Assembly (NCBI GenBank): GCA_013054445.1
Contig: JAAMPI010000786.1
Coordinates: 1 to 25,921 of the forward strand
DNA: 25,921 nucleotides
Direction: 5' to 3'
DNA from: Cudoniella acicularis
Lineage: Eukaryota > Ascomycota > Leotiomycetes > Helotiales > Helotiaceae
The notes below the pieces were generated by a model that saw only the letters and a program-made list of their open reading frames with translations, was not told the DNA's origin and did not search any database. The position numbers were made by a program, and so were the translations under genes. The first letter of the stretch is position 1; every line of letters begins with the position of its first letter. Positions 1 through 9,395 of this stretch are shown here, piece after piece.

Positions 1-1867
1 GTCCCATTGGCGGTCGATGTATTCGGAACCGTCATATTCAAACCCGAATCAAACGTCCTTCTCACCGGCGTCTTACTCAGCACATTTCTGCTAGCACCCA
101 ACGCCTCCACGTACCCCCAAGCAACGAAATCACTAGCCGTAAAGTTCGTCTCGAAACCCGATTTCTGCACACTACCCAGCTCTATAGTTGCCGCACTCTC
201 ATTCGCTCCTCCGAAAAATCGCCAACTCTGCACCTCGGTCGCTCTATTCCACGAAACCCAGAAAGGAGTTGCAGAGGAGGTGGAATCGGCATACGACCAC
301 AGCGCAGGCGTCGAGTCTGGTTTTTCTACCCAGTTCACCTTAAACGCTCGATAGCTAGACGCAACGCCCACGCCACCGAACTGTCCTTGCATCAGTAACT
401 CCCTGCTGGAAGAGTGCTCAGAGATGTAAGGATTTACGCCCCAACCGACGAAGACATTGCTGTTATCGAGGACTTAGACGTTGCCTTAGCTAGTCGTGAG
501 CACGTTTAGTAGCACATATAACTGCAGAAGCGTGCACGTCATTTTCTTGAAATCAGCCTCAATCTTCATCCCTGCGGATGAGGTCTGAAAGTTGCGCTTA
601 CTATCAGAGCTATTATCTAAGAGGGTTATGATGGCCGTGGTTTCGTTTTGCGAACGTAGGCGCGCGTGGTGTTGAAAGGCGAACGGGAAGGTGTTATTTG
701 CGAAACCGGAAAAGGTGAACTAGTTCGCTATACCGTTTACTTGCTAAATGATAGAGCTATCCTTGCCGCTGATATAGAAGAGGGCGTAGAGAAATTTGCT
801 AGAAATCAGGTAATTCCCCGCACTGTCCTTCTCAACTGAATTCAAGTGACTGTTTTTTGTCAACTTACGCACTCCCTCTATTTTAGTGTATAAGAAGGGG
901 GGCAAACGAACAAGTAATCCCACACGGTCGTAACACTCGCCCTAGTTCCCGTCCTATTACTTCTATAAGTATTATAACTCATACGGCGCCGTCTCTACAT
1001 GATCCAAACTCCTCCACTCAAAAACCACCTCGCCACTCTCAACATCAATCTCCTGAAAGATCCCCTCGGTAACCCACCTATAGTTCTGCTTCAGCCCGAA
1101 GCTCGTTAAATCATACTACACGGGCTAGAAAATCGTCGTGATAACTGTCTCTCCCCCGCCTAAAAGGGAGAATTCATACACGTCGGCCTCAGCGCGCTCA
1201 AAGCCCGGAGCGACGGTTTAGAGCGTGTGGTAGGAGGACGATTAGATTATGCCGTGTCCGGCGTTGCTGGTCGACTCGTCGTTGCCTGTGTAGTAAGTCA
1301 TGACGGACGCATCGTTGTAGGTTGAGATTTTCAGGTCGTGCGCGTACTGGCCGCCGGTGGTGCCGAAGCCGCTATAAACCAAATTCTATCCTCTCGTTAG
1401 TAACCATTTATTTCTTCATTTTCTTTTTGTTGCAGGGTGGATAGGAGGAAAGAAGGGAGAGAAGGGGGACAAATCCCCTGCTGGTCGTAAACGTAAGGGC
1501 CATTTTGAATCTCTTCCTTCAACTCTGCCTCAATCTCGGCGATTTTGGCAGGCGTGAGGTTAAAGTAGCTAGGGACGGAACCGGCGGCGAGGTTGGATCC
1601 TGGGGGTGGCGAGTAGGGGGTTAGGAGGAGGTAGCCTGGGGAGAGGGAGGAGGTGGAGAGGGTTGTGAATTCGATGACTGGTGGGGAGAGATCTGGTCGC
1701 TGGCAGGGTGTTAGTTCAGGGAGATGATAATAGAGCGATGGGAGGGAATGTACAGAGTAGTATTTCCATACTTCATTTGTGGTGTTGTAAGCTGAGGCCT
1801 GTAGGGGAAGATTTGCTGTTGCCACAAGGGCAACTGCTGCTTTGATAAACGCTCTCGGTGCCGCCAT
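1..1867 (-). pseudogene. Arylsulfotransferase (ASST)-family pseudogene, RIP-like decay, runs off left edge
   Basis: Reading the minus strand from 1867 gives a signal peptide (MAAPRAFIKAAVALV then ATANLPLQASA) and an intact N-terminal part to about 1470 (GPYVYDQQG). A probable degraded intron follows, with a TACTAAC branch motif near 1395-1405. From about 1375 to base 1 the frame continues with VYSGFGTTGGQYAHDLKIST, FGLKQNYRWVTEGIFQEID, VVFEWRSLDHVETAPYE, NSVEKDSAGNYLISS, FAFQHHARLRSQNETTAI and NVFVGWGVNPYISEHS. This order is characteristic of the secreted fungal arylsulfotransferase family (Pfam Arylsulfotran_2), beta-propeller enzymes that move sulfate between aryl groups. At least eight in-frame stops interrupt it (plus-strand positions 474, 486, 720, 744, 1116, 1125, 1218, 1242). 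All are TAA or TAG and fit CAA, CAG or TGG ancestors. A 1-nt frame slip and a second degraded intron (acceptor near 850-860) appear between 850 and 965. An alternative start 15 codons upstream (1912) lies before the signal peptide. No functional product is expected. Confidence 0.85.
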
Positions 1868-3013
1868 TTTGGAGTCTTGAATGAATGAGAAGATCAAACG
1901 GTAAAGAAGCAAAGGAATGTAAAAGTAGAAGAAAGTGATAAGTCAAAGGAATGTTATGAGGTAATGTGTGTAGTTGGGAAATGAAAAGTATAGAAGAGTC
2001 GAAGAGTTCTTATGCCACTCTCTCGCCCCGCTGTCTCGATGCAGTAACCATCCCATAGGATGAAATTAAAATTAAACAATCACCAGCAGTGGTCGGTACT
2101 CGGAAATAAAAAAAAAGCCCCTGGAATCCGGGGGTCGGCATGCGATCATGATCATCCTCATCCTCATGGGCATTGTCATATTACTGTATGATCTCACTCT
2201 TGTTAAGATTTTCATCTCCCTGGCTGGTGGTCATGTCTATAAGCGCGCTTTGATGCTTCTGAGTGGTTAAACCGATGCCGGAGAGTGTCGTCAATGCAAG
2301 CTTTTCTCGTACGGACCCTGTGAAAGAAAGGTGGGGTTTTACCGTACCGGGACAGGGGGATAATGTTCGCTGTCGCAACGCTTATTTGCCTGTGTGCCTG
2401 TCTGTGGCTGTGTCTTTAAATTTTAAAATGAGGGGTGAGAAATGACGACGTATGTTGCATTTTTTACGAGTGATGCGTTCTCTAGCTAGTGGTAGGTTGA
2501 AATGTGAGGCAGGTACAGATCGGGAATGTAAATCGTGGGGCTTCTCTTGGGCTGGGGGCGCAGGGGTGGTGGGACCCCGCGGCTAATCTATAGTTCCTCC
2601 TTTTTATCGCCTTTTATATGTGTTTCGAGGCAGGAGGGAGGATAGGTCGTAGCGATGTTGATATTCGGTTCTTCGTTTTAAGGGATCTGTTACGATAACA
2701 GCCGTTCGAGTACTAGCATGGCAGAAGAAAGCTACGGGATAGAAGGGTTAGCCAGTATGCGGTACTGTGTGAACTAGGCCCTGGCCCTCGGGTGATTGCA
2801 CATGAAGATTGTTGTGAATTTGATCTGACGATTGACTTGATCCAATGTTAGATTTTGCGGTAAGAGATGTGTGGCTGTTCTGATCACCAGGCGCCAACCA
2901 AATTAGGTTAGGTTGCTATATGAATCAGAGCAGAACCCGTGGCCACAATCCCCTTGGAGCAGCAAATTGCGTCAGCCAAATTGATAAGCCTTGTATACAG
3001 GAATGCCACTGAA
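1868..3013. other. Intergenic region between ASST pseudogene and HET gene
   Basis: These 1.1 kb lie between divergent genes, the pseudogene's former promoter on one side and the HET gene promoter on the other. The short open frames here (about 60 codons at 2181-2445) show no recognisable motif or splice structure. No repeat copy, tRNA or conserved protein fragment was found. Confidence 0.6.
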
Positions 3014-5062
3014 ATGGAAACTAATGCTAAAGAACGGATTTCAAAGATGTCTAAAGAAGATCAAAAATATCACGGCGGGCCTATCGATGTAATTTTCTAT
3101 TTCCTAGCCCTTTACTCATCCCTACCCTAAAGCCTCACTAATAGAGTGTAGGTATCATTTGTATACACACCGCTGGACCCTAATAATAATAATCAAATCA
3201 GGCTACTCCTGCTCTATCCCGGCTCAGCCGGTGACCCGATCAAGTGCGAGTTGTTCAATACTTTGTTGGATCCGCTACCGGAATATCAAGCCTTGTCTTA
3301 TACTTGGGGTGATCCCTCCAATCGTCGGGACATCGCTATCGACGGCCACAAGTTCTCCGTAGGAAGCAATCTCTACGAGGCCTTGCAACATATACGGTCT
3401 AAGGAAGCATGCGAGCGCTTTTGGATTGATGCTATATGTATTGATCAAGAGAATTCCTTCGAACGCAGTAAGCAGGTACCACGAATACGAGAGATATATT
3501 CTCTGGCACAGCGTGTACTTGTTTGGTTAGGTCGAGACATTGAACCTGAAGATAGTAAACGAAACTTTGGGATGTTCCAAAAGTGGGATGCTGGTGGCCT
3601 CGGGGATGGTGATCGAAGCACAAAAATGGCATTTGATCTTGTGAGGAAGTTGTCAGGTGCTTGGCAGTCTGCCGCTGTCGCGCTGTTGACTGCCAATAGA
3701 GAGAACACGTCCAGGGAACCAATATCGGTCTTTGATATTATACGAGCGCATCTGTCCCAGCACGAGGATATTCATATCTCGCTTAATAGAAGGCTCACGG
3801 CCGAAGAAGAAGCACCCTGGCTTGCTCTTGGGAGGCTCTGCTGGAGACCATGGTTTGATCGAGTCTGGGTTCTCCAGGAAGTTGGTGTCTCGACTGATGT
3901 AGCAGTGGTCTGCGGCAACAACATTATATCTTGGACAGCCCTTCTAGAAGCCGTAGGCATTCTTGAAATTCATGGCTACAGTCAAGGAGCATCTGATATC
4001 ATAGGCCCAATGCTAGGTGCTTCAAAAGTAAGAAGGATGAATGTTGGAAAGAAATTCAAGGACGGAGAATACCGCGAATCAGGCATTGGTTATGAATTTC
4101 TGGCTCTATTGGCTCAGACTCAACATCTTTTAGCGACTAATCCTCGAGACAAGATCTATGGAATGATGGGCCTCGCTGCTGTTGGTACTCAGCATGAGAT
4201 GATGATACCGGATTACAACAAGCCTGTCGTCGACGTCTATAAGGGTTTCGTGAAGTTCGTGCTCGATACTCAAAATATAGATATCCTCTGCTTCTGCGAC
4301 GGCTCGATTGAGTTCCCTACCCTTCCCACTTGGGCCCCTGATTGGACATATTCAATCCCTCGTCTCTTACCTTCTCTCGGCGTTATCAAGACTTCCTTAC
4401 AGACGTTCTCTGCAGCCGGAGAAACATCCTCAATCTCACGATTCTCTGAAGACTTTACGACTCTGATTGTTAAAGGGTTTTGCGTAGGTCAAATCTCAAG
4501 TCTAGGCAGGATTCAGGATGTCAATCAAAATCATGGCGATTCTCTGCACTTCCAAGAGCTCCTGGATAATTGGGAGGCTGTAGCCACATCTCCACTGGTA
4601 GATAATGGCTATGGAGACCGATGTGTTGCTTGGCGACAGTTACTCATTGCAGGTGACGGACCAGGTCATGATAGACGGGCTAAAAATGCAGGATACCGTA
4701 TCGAAGATTCAGCAGAGCTATACGAAGAGATGAGGTTGTCCAAAGGCCAATCCACTGGCGGACTGAAAGATCCTTCAACACAACTCAAACAATACGTCAG
4801 AGCTATCCTGGGATGGACACATGGATGTCATTTGCTCAGAACAGGAAAAGATCATATTGGTCTCACAGTCGCACATCATAAAGCTCAGAAAAAGGATATG
4901 ATATGTATTCTTCTCGGTGGCCAAATGCCTTTCATTATACGAGAGAATAACGTTGGAGACCACATGCTTATAGGACGTTGCTATGTTCAAGGGCTGATGA
5001 ATGGTCAAGCGATGGATGGTCCTAACTGGGAACCCAAGCTTAGAGAGTTCTATCTAAAGTAA
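3014..5062 (+). CDS. HET-domain (heterokaryon incompatibility) protein
   Basis: Two exons, 3014-3088 and 3152-5062, encode about 661 residues. The 63-nt intron has donor GTAATT, branch ACTAAT and acceptor GTGTAG, is phase 0, and is needed to reach the domain's first strand (FVYTPLDPNNNNQIRLLLLYPG is split across 3158-3220). HET landmarks follow: ALSYTWGD near residue 72, WIDAICIDQ near 116-124, then a QV-x-RIREIY-x-LA-x-RVLVWLG stretch and a WFDRVWVLQE block. The C-terminus has the usual MICILLGGQMPFIIR and RCYVQGLMNGQA motifs of long HET proteins. HET proteins (Pfam PF06985) trigger cell death after fusion of incompatible hyphae; the partner cannot be inferred. The start at 3014 is the first in-frame ATG after an upstream stop at 2921 and has a purine at -3; the hydrophilic 25-residue leader is weakly supported. 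The frame is intact, unlike the neighbouring repeat-rich DNA. Confidence 0.9.
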
Positions 5063-5560
5063 CTTCATGGAATAAAGCTAGCATAATCGTTGAATTAGAA
5101 ATATTCCGTAGTTCTCCACCAGTCACTCTGTAACCCGGAAGATTGACCCACGTGTACTAGAATGATACCACTGAAACTATAAATTATAGCCTTTACTAGA
5201 GCTAATAATTAACACAAAAGATATTGACCTTCGCGTTGGTTTCAGAACATAATAAGGACAGATAAGATAGCCAAATATTTGCACTCTTGCATATCTATGC
5301 GACAACGGCGAGGCCAAGTTTAAGCTGTTCGAGGTTCGTTGTCTATTTTCGGGAGAAAGATGATAGGCAGGGAGCGAGGTATCCTTCGACGTCGTCGAAA
5401 GCTGCTGCAAGAGTTCCCGAAGAACCGTCACGGTTGAGCAAGAGCGTCGCACCCTCACTCTGCTATTTACCGCTTGATGACCAGGCATAGCTAGAGTCAG
5501 GATTGAACATCAAACATCTTTGATCGGAGTTTCTAAGATTAAGCTAACAACTTTCAAGCA

Positions 5561-5576
5561 GCTGACACATGTCAGC
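5561..5576. repeat. Short perfect inverted repeat
   Basis: GCTGACA and TGTCAGC are perfect reverse complements separated by CA (16 bp in all). It could be a dyad binding site or the end of a decayed element. Nothing adjacent decides between these. Confidence 0.5.
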
Positions 5577-5989
5577 CCTTGACCATTCCGAATAGTGTTA
5601 TAGCAGTCACCTTTAAGCTATAACTGACTGGTTCCTTATAACCTAGGCTAACGGCTATCGGGTTTCGTGGCTATAGTCTTCAAGAGTTATAAGTATACTA
5701 GTATATAAGGTCAGTACCCCGTATCTAGTAGTCTTCTTCTAAAAGTAGACTTTCTAGAAATAACTATACTCCTTAATATATAAGGATTTATACCTATAAA
5801 TCTAAAATAGTAACAGAAGAGTGTTTAAATATAAAGTCGAAGAGTCGAGATAAAGATATAAGACTCTCGATCTTTTTATAAATCTTTTTATATATAAGAA
5901 CTAGTAAAGCAAGATTAATGTGATGTGGTTCGCTTACCTACCAGGTGGTGCCCGTCACGTGGCTTGCATAGACGTCGGATGTCCGGAAT

Positions 5990-6015
5990 GATGTCGGTAG
6001 TAAACCTCCGACATC
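5990..6015. repeat. Small hairpin
   Basis: GATGTCGG (5990-5997) and CCGACATC (6008-6015) form a perfect 8-bp stem with a 10-nt loop inside unassigned sequence. No terminator or gene context is evident. Confidence 0.4.
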
Positions 6016-6355
6016 CAGGATCATGGTTCTGGGGCACTTGATACGTGGCACGGGATGCCAGATAATGCCATTGATTTCTATCATCATTAGGCCTTGGCAT
6101 CGGACCCCTATCGGTAGCAGATAGCTAATAAAAAGGGGGCTTCTCTAGACCCCTCAGGGCTAGAGATTAATTTTATAACTAAATCCTTTTCCTCTTACAC
6201 GTGACTTCTTTGCCTCTAATGTCTCCTCTTTACACTAGGTTTGGCTAGGCCTTGTTATTTCTAAAGTTCGAGGGGAGGGCCGTTCCCTAGGTGTTTTAAG
6301 AGAGGTTTAACATAGTTGATTACTGATTTACTTTAAGATAAGATAGCACTTAAAG

Positions 6356-6599
6356 TATAACGTTCTATAGTCATGTGGTATAGTGATATTATATAAGGCG
6401 TCGGTTTAATCGTCTTAGAAGTGCTAAGTAGATCCTTGTAGAATATTATTTTGTATTTAAGAAGTAAGTTAAGCACGAAGCTCAAATATAGGAAAACTAT
6501 ATAGCTATATAGGTGGTGGTGGTGGTGGTCAAGGAACCCAGAATCCCAAGATACTTGGATCCGTCAGGTGACCTAGTCACATGACCCCCGGTCGTGACA
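6356..6599 (+). mobile_element. Solo-LTR-like repeat, copy 1 (AT-shifted)
   Basis: This is the most mutated of three related copies in the window. It begins TATAACGTTC where the others begin TGTAACG, and ends GGTCGTGACA. Shared blocks include the GGTTTAATCGTC segment near 6400, a TAAGTTAAGCACGAA block near 6470 and the AT-rich ATATAGCTATATAG block near 6500. It carries a run of six GGT units just after that block. The flanks (TAAAG and ATAAG) do not form a clean target duplication. CACGTG elements of copy 2 appear here as CATGTG or are lost, as expected of C-to-T decay. Confidence 0.75.
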
Positions 6600-6890
6600 A
6601 TAAGTTTTTGGCCCTTGCCTGGAATAGGCGTCGTGATATAGAGCCTCGACGCTGGGTCATCTTTTCTTGGAAAATAAACCTCCTCACTAGGCTTGTCATG
6701 AAAATCCATCGCCCTCGGCACTGGTCGAAATGATGGCGTGCTAAGACCGTCAGTTTAAGTAAGTGCAGACGCTAGTGGGAGTATCTTCATCGTGATTGAA
6801 CCCTAGATCATATGCATTGGAGCTAATCACACTTGACCACTGGTTTTGCACTAGATCTTTTAAACTTGCCTATTATAAATAGATTATATG
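6600..6890. other. Unassigned spacer between two LTR-like copies
   Basis: These 290 bp separate copies 1 and 2. They contain no reverse transcriptase, integrase or gag-like reading frame and no obvious primer-binding site, so the two copies are not the ends of one intact element. A minus-strand open frame of about 40 codons before copy 1 (6600-6721) is not recognised. Confidence 0.5.
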
Positions 6891-7155
6891 TGTAACGTCC
6901 TGGGGTCACGTGGTATTCGATATCACGTGAGGCGTTGGTTTAATCGTCGTTGAAGTGTTAAGCAGATCTAAGTAGAAAGTTATCTTATTGCTAAGAGTAT
7001 GAGTTGAGCACGCAGCTCTTACAAAGGAAAACTGTATAGCTATATAGAATGTAGTGGTAGGGGATCCCGTGGTCCCACGATCCGAAGCTCTCACTCGGAT
7101 CCCTAGATCGTCGGATTGCGTCATGTGACTCGTCACATGATCCTAGGTTGTGACA
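6891..7155 (+). mobile_element. Solo LTR, copy 2, with 5-bp target duplication
   Basis: The 265-bp copy starts TGTAACGTCC and ends GGTTGTGACA, giving the TG...CA ends of an LTR, with imperfect inverted ends extending about 20 bp. It is flanked on both sides by ATATG (6886-6890 and 7156-7160), a perfect 5-bp target-site duplication. Two CACGTG hexamers lie near the left end and the ATATAGCTATATAG-type block is near 7035. With no internal coding sequence, it is best read as a solo LTR left by recombination of a Ty3/Gypsy- or Copia-type retrotransposon. A TIR-type miniature element is less likely because of the TG/CA termini. Confidence 0.85.
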
Positions 7156-7647
7156 ATATGCTGAAACTGATAGATAATGTAATAATATTATGGACATAAG
7201 AATTCGATGGCAATTACACATATAGGACAAATAAATAGGTGGTCGTAAGGCCTCAACTATAAGATGACCAAAGCTGCATTGCAACGTGGCTCCCTTCTGT
7301 GCGAGGTTGACAACTAAGGGCGTCTCGATCGGCGATACTGTACACCCTCAGGATGTGACTGGTAAGAATGAAGCAAATGCAGTACCCGAAAACTACCTCT
7401 TTATGCGGCTCTATCCATATATGGGATGCGGAACGAAATTGCATCACATTTCAACGTTGCATAACGGGGTTAGCGACGAGGAGATCGCAATCTCGTGACC
7501 TACTGGGCGTTTCAACGACTCGTGATCACGCTAAAGTAACCTTGGCTGAGACATAAGCGTCACCAGGCTCATCTCCTGCAATTCGACCTCCACTCCTCAA
7601 CTCTCACATCACACACTGAATACCAAACAAAACACGATCTTCGCAAC
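7156..7647. other. Upstream region of the secreted cysteine-rich gene
   Basis: About 490 bp between the solo LTR and the start codon at 7648. Short open frames on both strands overlap one another and have no recognisable domains. It presumably holds the promoter of the downstream gene; no clear TATA element was identified. Confidence 0.45.
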
Positions 7648-8208
7648 ATGATGTTCTTCAAGTCAGCCTTAACTCTTTCGGCGCTATTGGTTCTGGCATC
7701 AGCCATGACGCTTGAGCGCAACGGTAAAAGCCCTTTGAGATTCGGCTGGGAACAACCACTGACGCGATAGCAGGCCCAGCTCACGAAGAGATGTCTATTT
7801 TGGTCAAGACTGATGCAAAGGCGAGCAGCTTCAGAGGTATGCAAGCTCTGTTTTACCCTTATGTCCATCCCGCTATTGCTGATGATCCCACAGCTCCATC
7901 GTTCTCGATCTCCACATCCGATTGCGAGAAGGAAGACGAGGATGACTGCAAAGAGTTCTGCGGCCTCTCAGAGCAGACAGCAACATGCAGCGCCAACGGA
8001 AACAAAGTGACTTGCTCTTGCAAGGGTGGAAAGAGCGGCACCAACTGCGAGGAGAGATGTTTTTTGTGTAAGTCACGTGCACCCTTCCTTTCAGCCACCT
8101 CTGAACATGTCTGACTCGAATGGCGTCATAGGCATGCCCGATAATTCAGCTTTTGAGGAGGCGAGTCGCCTCTTCAAGATTCAAGGACCGAGGATCGAGG
8201 AACTATAA
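7648..8208 (+). CDS. Small secreted cysteine-rich protein with EGF-type CxC signature
   Basis: Four exons (7648-7723, 7774-7836, 7894-8067, 8132-8208) give 129 residues. The introns are 50, 57 and 64 nt; the last has a perfect GTAAGT donor, a CTGAC branch and a CATAG acceptor, and its removal rebuilds a cysteine codon. A signal peptide opens the protein (MMFFKSALTLSALLVLASA). The mature part has nine cysteines: an acidic C-x7-C-x3-C stretch, C-x8-C, then CSCKGGKSGTNC, which fits the PROSITE EGF_1 pattern, then C-x3-C-x2-C. The C-x3-C ... C-x-C arrangement also resembles the cysteine-stabilised alpha-beta (defensin-like) plan, so the fold is open. The tail (FEEASRLFKIQ region) is charged. Size, secretion, cysteine density and a solo LTR 0.5 kb upstream are typical of effector-like or antimicrobial candidates, which is inference. 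ATG codons at 7648 and 7651 are equivalent choices. Confidence 0.8.
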
Positions 8209-8459
8209 GTGGGTAGAATGGATTGGATCGATGTGTTGTGGAAGTTGTGATAGCATGAATTTCTTTGTTCTGATCACAGCCTTTCGCGCGACCTCGCTCG
8301 AAGAACTCCTCTGCAGATCGTTTCTTGGGAATTTTAGTAAATGTATGATTGAACTACACTCTATAAAGGATATCAGCAGAATACTTCGAGATTTACTACT
8401 CCATATAAAGACACGTGGGAGAGCACCCTTATATTCCACACTTATTTCTCAGCTATCTT
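8209..8459. other. 3' region of the cysteine-rich gene
   Basis: About 250 bp with overlapping spurious frames and no recognisable feature. It probably holds the 3' UTR of the upstream gene. Confidence 0.4.
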
Positions 8460-9032
8460 TTTTTGGACCTCGTTATATATTTGAAGTATAATTTCCATAA
8501 AGAAGAGAAATGGTCACCTTTTCAAGCTGTCGATGATTGATATATCAGCCGGGCACATCCTTCGTGAGTCTCAAATGCTCCTTCAAGAAAGCCGTATAAT
8601 AGAAGACGTTCATAACTCCTACTTATTGATCTAGCTTCAGATGACGCAACAAATCGTCTCGTCTGTAGCCCGAAATTTTAGACAAGCCACTTTCTTCAAA
8701 TTCCTTGCCATCAGTGAGCTCTTCATATTCAGGGCTGAAGCTGCGTCATCGTCGTCGATAACCAGATGACCAGTCATTGGAAAGATATTTGAGATGAACT
8801 CTATCAGAGCAGACTCATTTCGCCATTCAACTCTGGGCATTCCGTGCTGGAGAATACCAAAAGGTTGTCGTTGCACAGAACTGTTTATCATGAACACCAC
8901 TCTGATGGCAAGATTCAACGCCCGATCTATGGCTGCAATTGAGGGCGACTTATGGTTGGGCATCTGTGGGAACAGTTTCTGCGCTAGGAGACTTCGAGAG
9001 ATGTCTGGTACTTCCTTCAGTCGTGGAAGAGG
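8460..9032 (-). pseudogene. Frameshifted relic of a conserved fungal protein of unknown function
   Basis: Reading minus from 9032 gives LKEVPDISRSLLAQKLFPQ and then an open stretch to 8637 with IDRALNLAIRVVFMINSS, ALIEFISNIFPMTGH and ALNMKSSLMARNLKK. After FRATDE the frame slips and continues as DLLRHLKLDQ. An in-frame TAA follows, then VFYYTAFLKEHLRLTKD (8558-8610). Another slip leads to a DSLK stretch near 8530 and to unreadable sequence. This order of blocks is that of a Pezizomycotina protein family I recall from many genomes without an assigned function. At least two frame slips and two in-frame stops break it. A TGA precedes the first readable block, so an upstream exon may be missing. 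The longest open stretch (8637-8963, 108 codons) would be mistaken for a gene if read alone. Confidence 0.6.
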
Positions 9033-9395
9033 TCATTATTCACAGGCGCTCGTAAGTTCCTTGTGCCTGGAGAAGAATTGGGCCAAACGTTTTGAACATC
9101 GTGCGATACAACCTTCTGTCTGGTTGCTATGATGTATTGATGCGGCACGGCGCCTCATACGTTCCAATACATACACCTTCCTATTTCATAGGGCGCCTCG
9201 CGAAAAATAGCCTCAATGCCGTCTAATCTACGAAGTCTAAGCCCTATCTGCAGCCGGCTAAAAGGAGACTGCTACGTCTGGGCAGCCGCTTCCCACATAT
9301 CTCCAGCTACCGCTGCCTACTTATGTTGTTGTGTTTTAGTACCTGCGCGTCTTCGAAATAGCTTTAATCTAGTTCGGCGGCGAGTAGTGTGCAAG
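9033..9395. other. Promoter region of the ECM33-like gene
   Basis: About 360 bp between the relic and the start codon at 9396. Open frames here are not supported by splice sites or motifs. Confidence 0.4.

Larger units (their letters stand above)
5063..6355. other. Gene-free, AT-rich stretch, probably degraded repeat DNA
   Basis: No supported gene lies in these 1.3 kb. From about 5590 to 5910 the sequence becomes very AT-rich with many TATA and TAT runs, as in RIP-mutated transposon relics, although no transposon protein can be read. A perfect palindrome lies at 5561-5576 and a small hairpin at 5990-6015. The part at 5930-6110 is of more normal composition and its origin is not recognised. 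Confidence 0.5.

Noticed and set aside
7..354. 115-codon plus-strand open frame
   Set aside because: It is antisense to the ASST pseudogene, whose minus-strand reading shows conserved family motifs here.
6356..7155. LTR copies 1 and 2 as the two ends of one retrotransposon
   Set aside because: Only 291 bp lie between them, without any element coding sequence, and copy 2 has its own target duplication.
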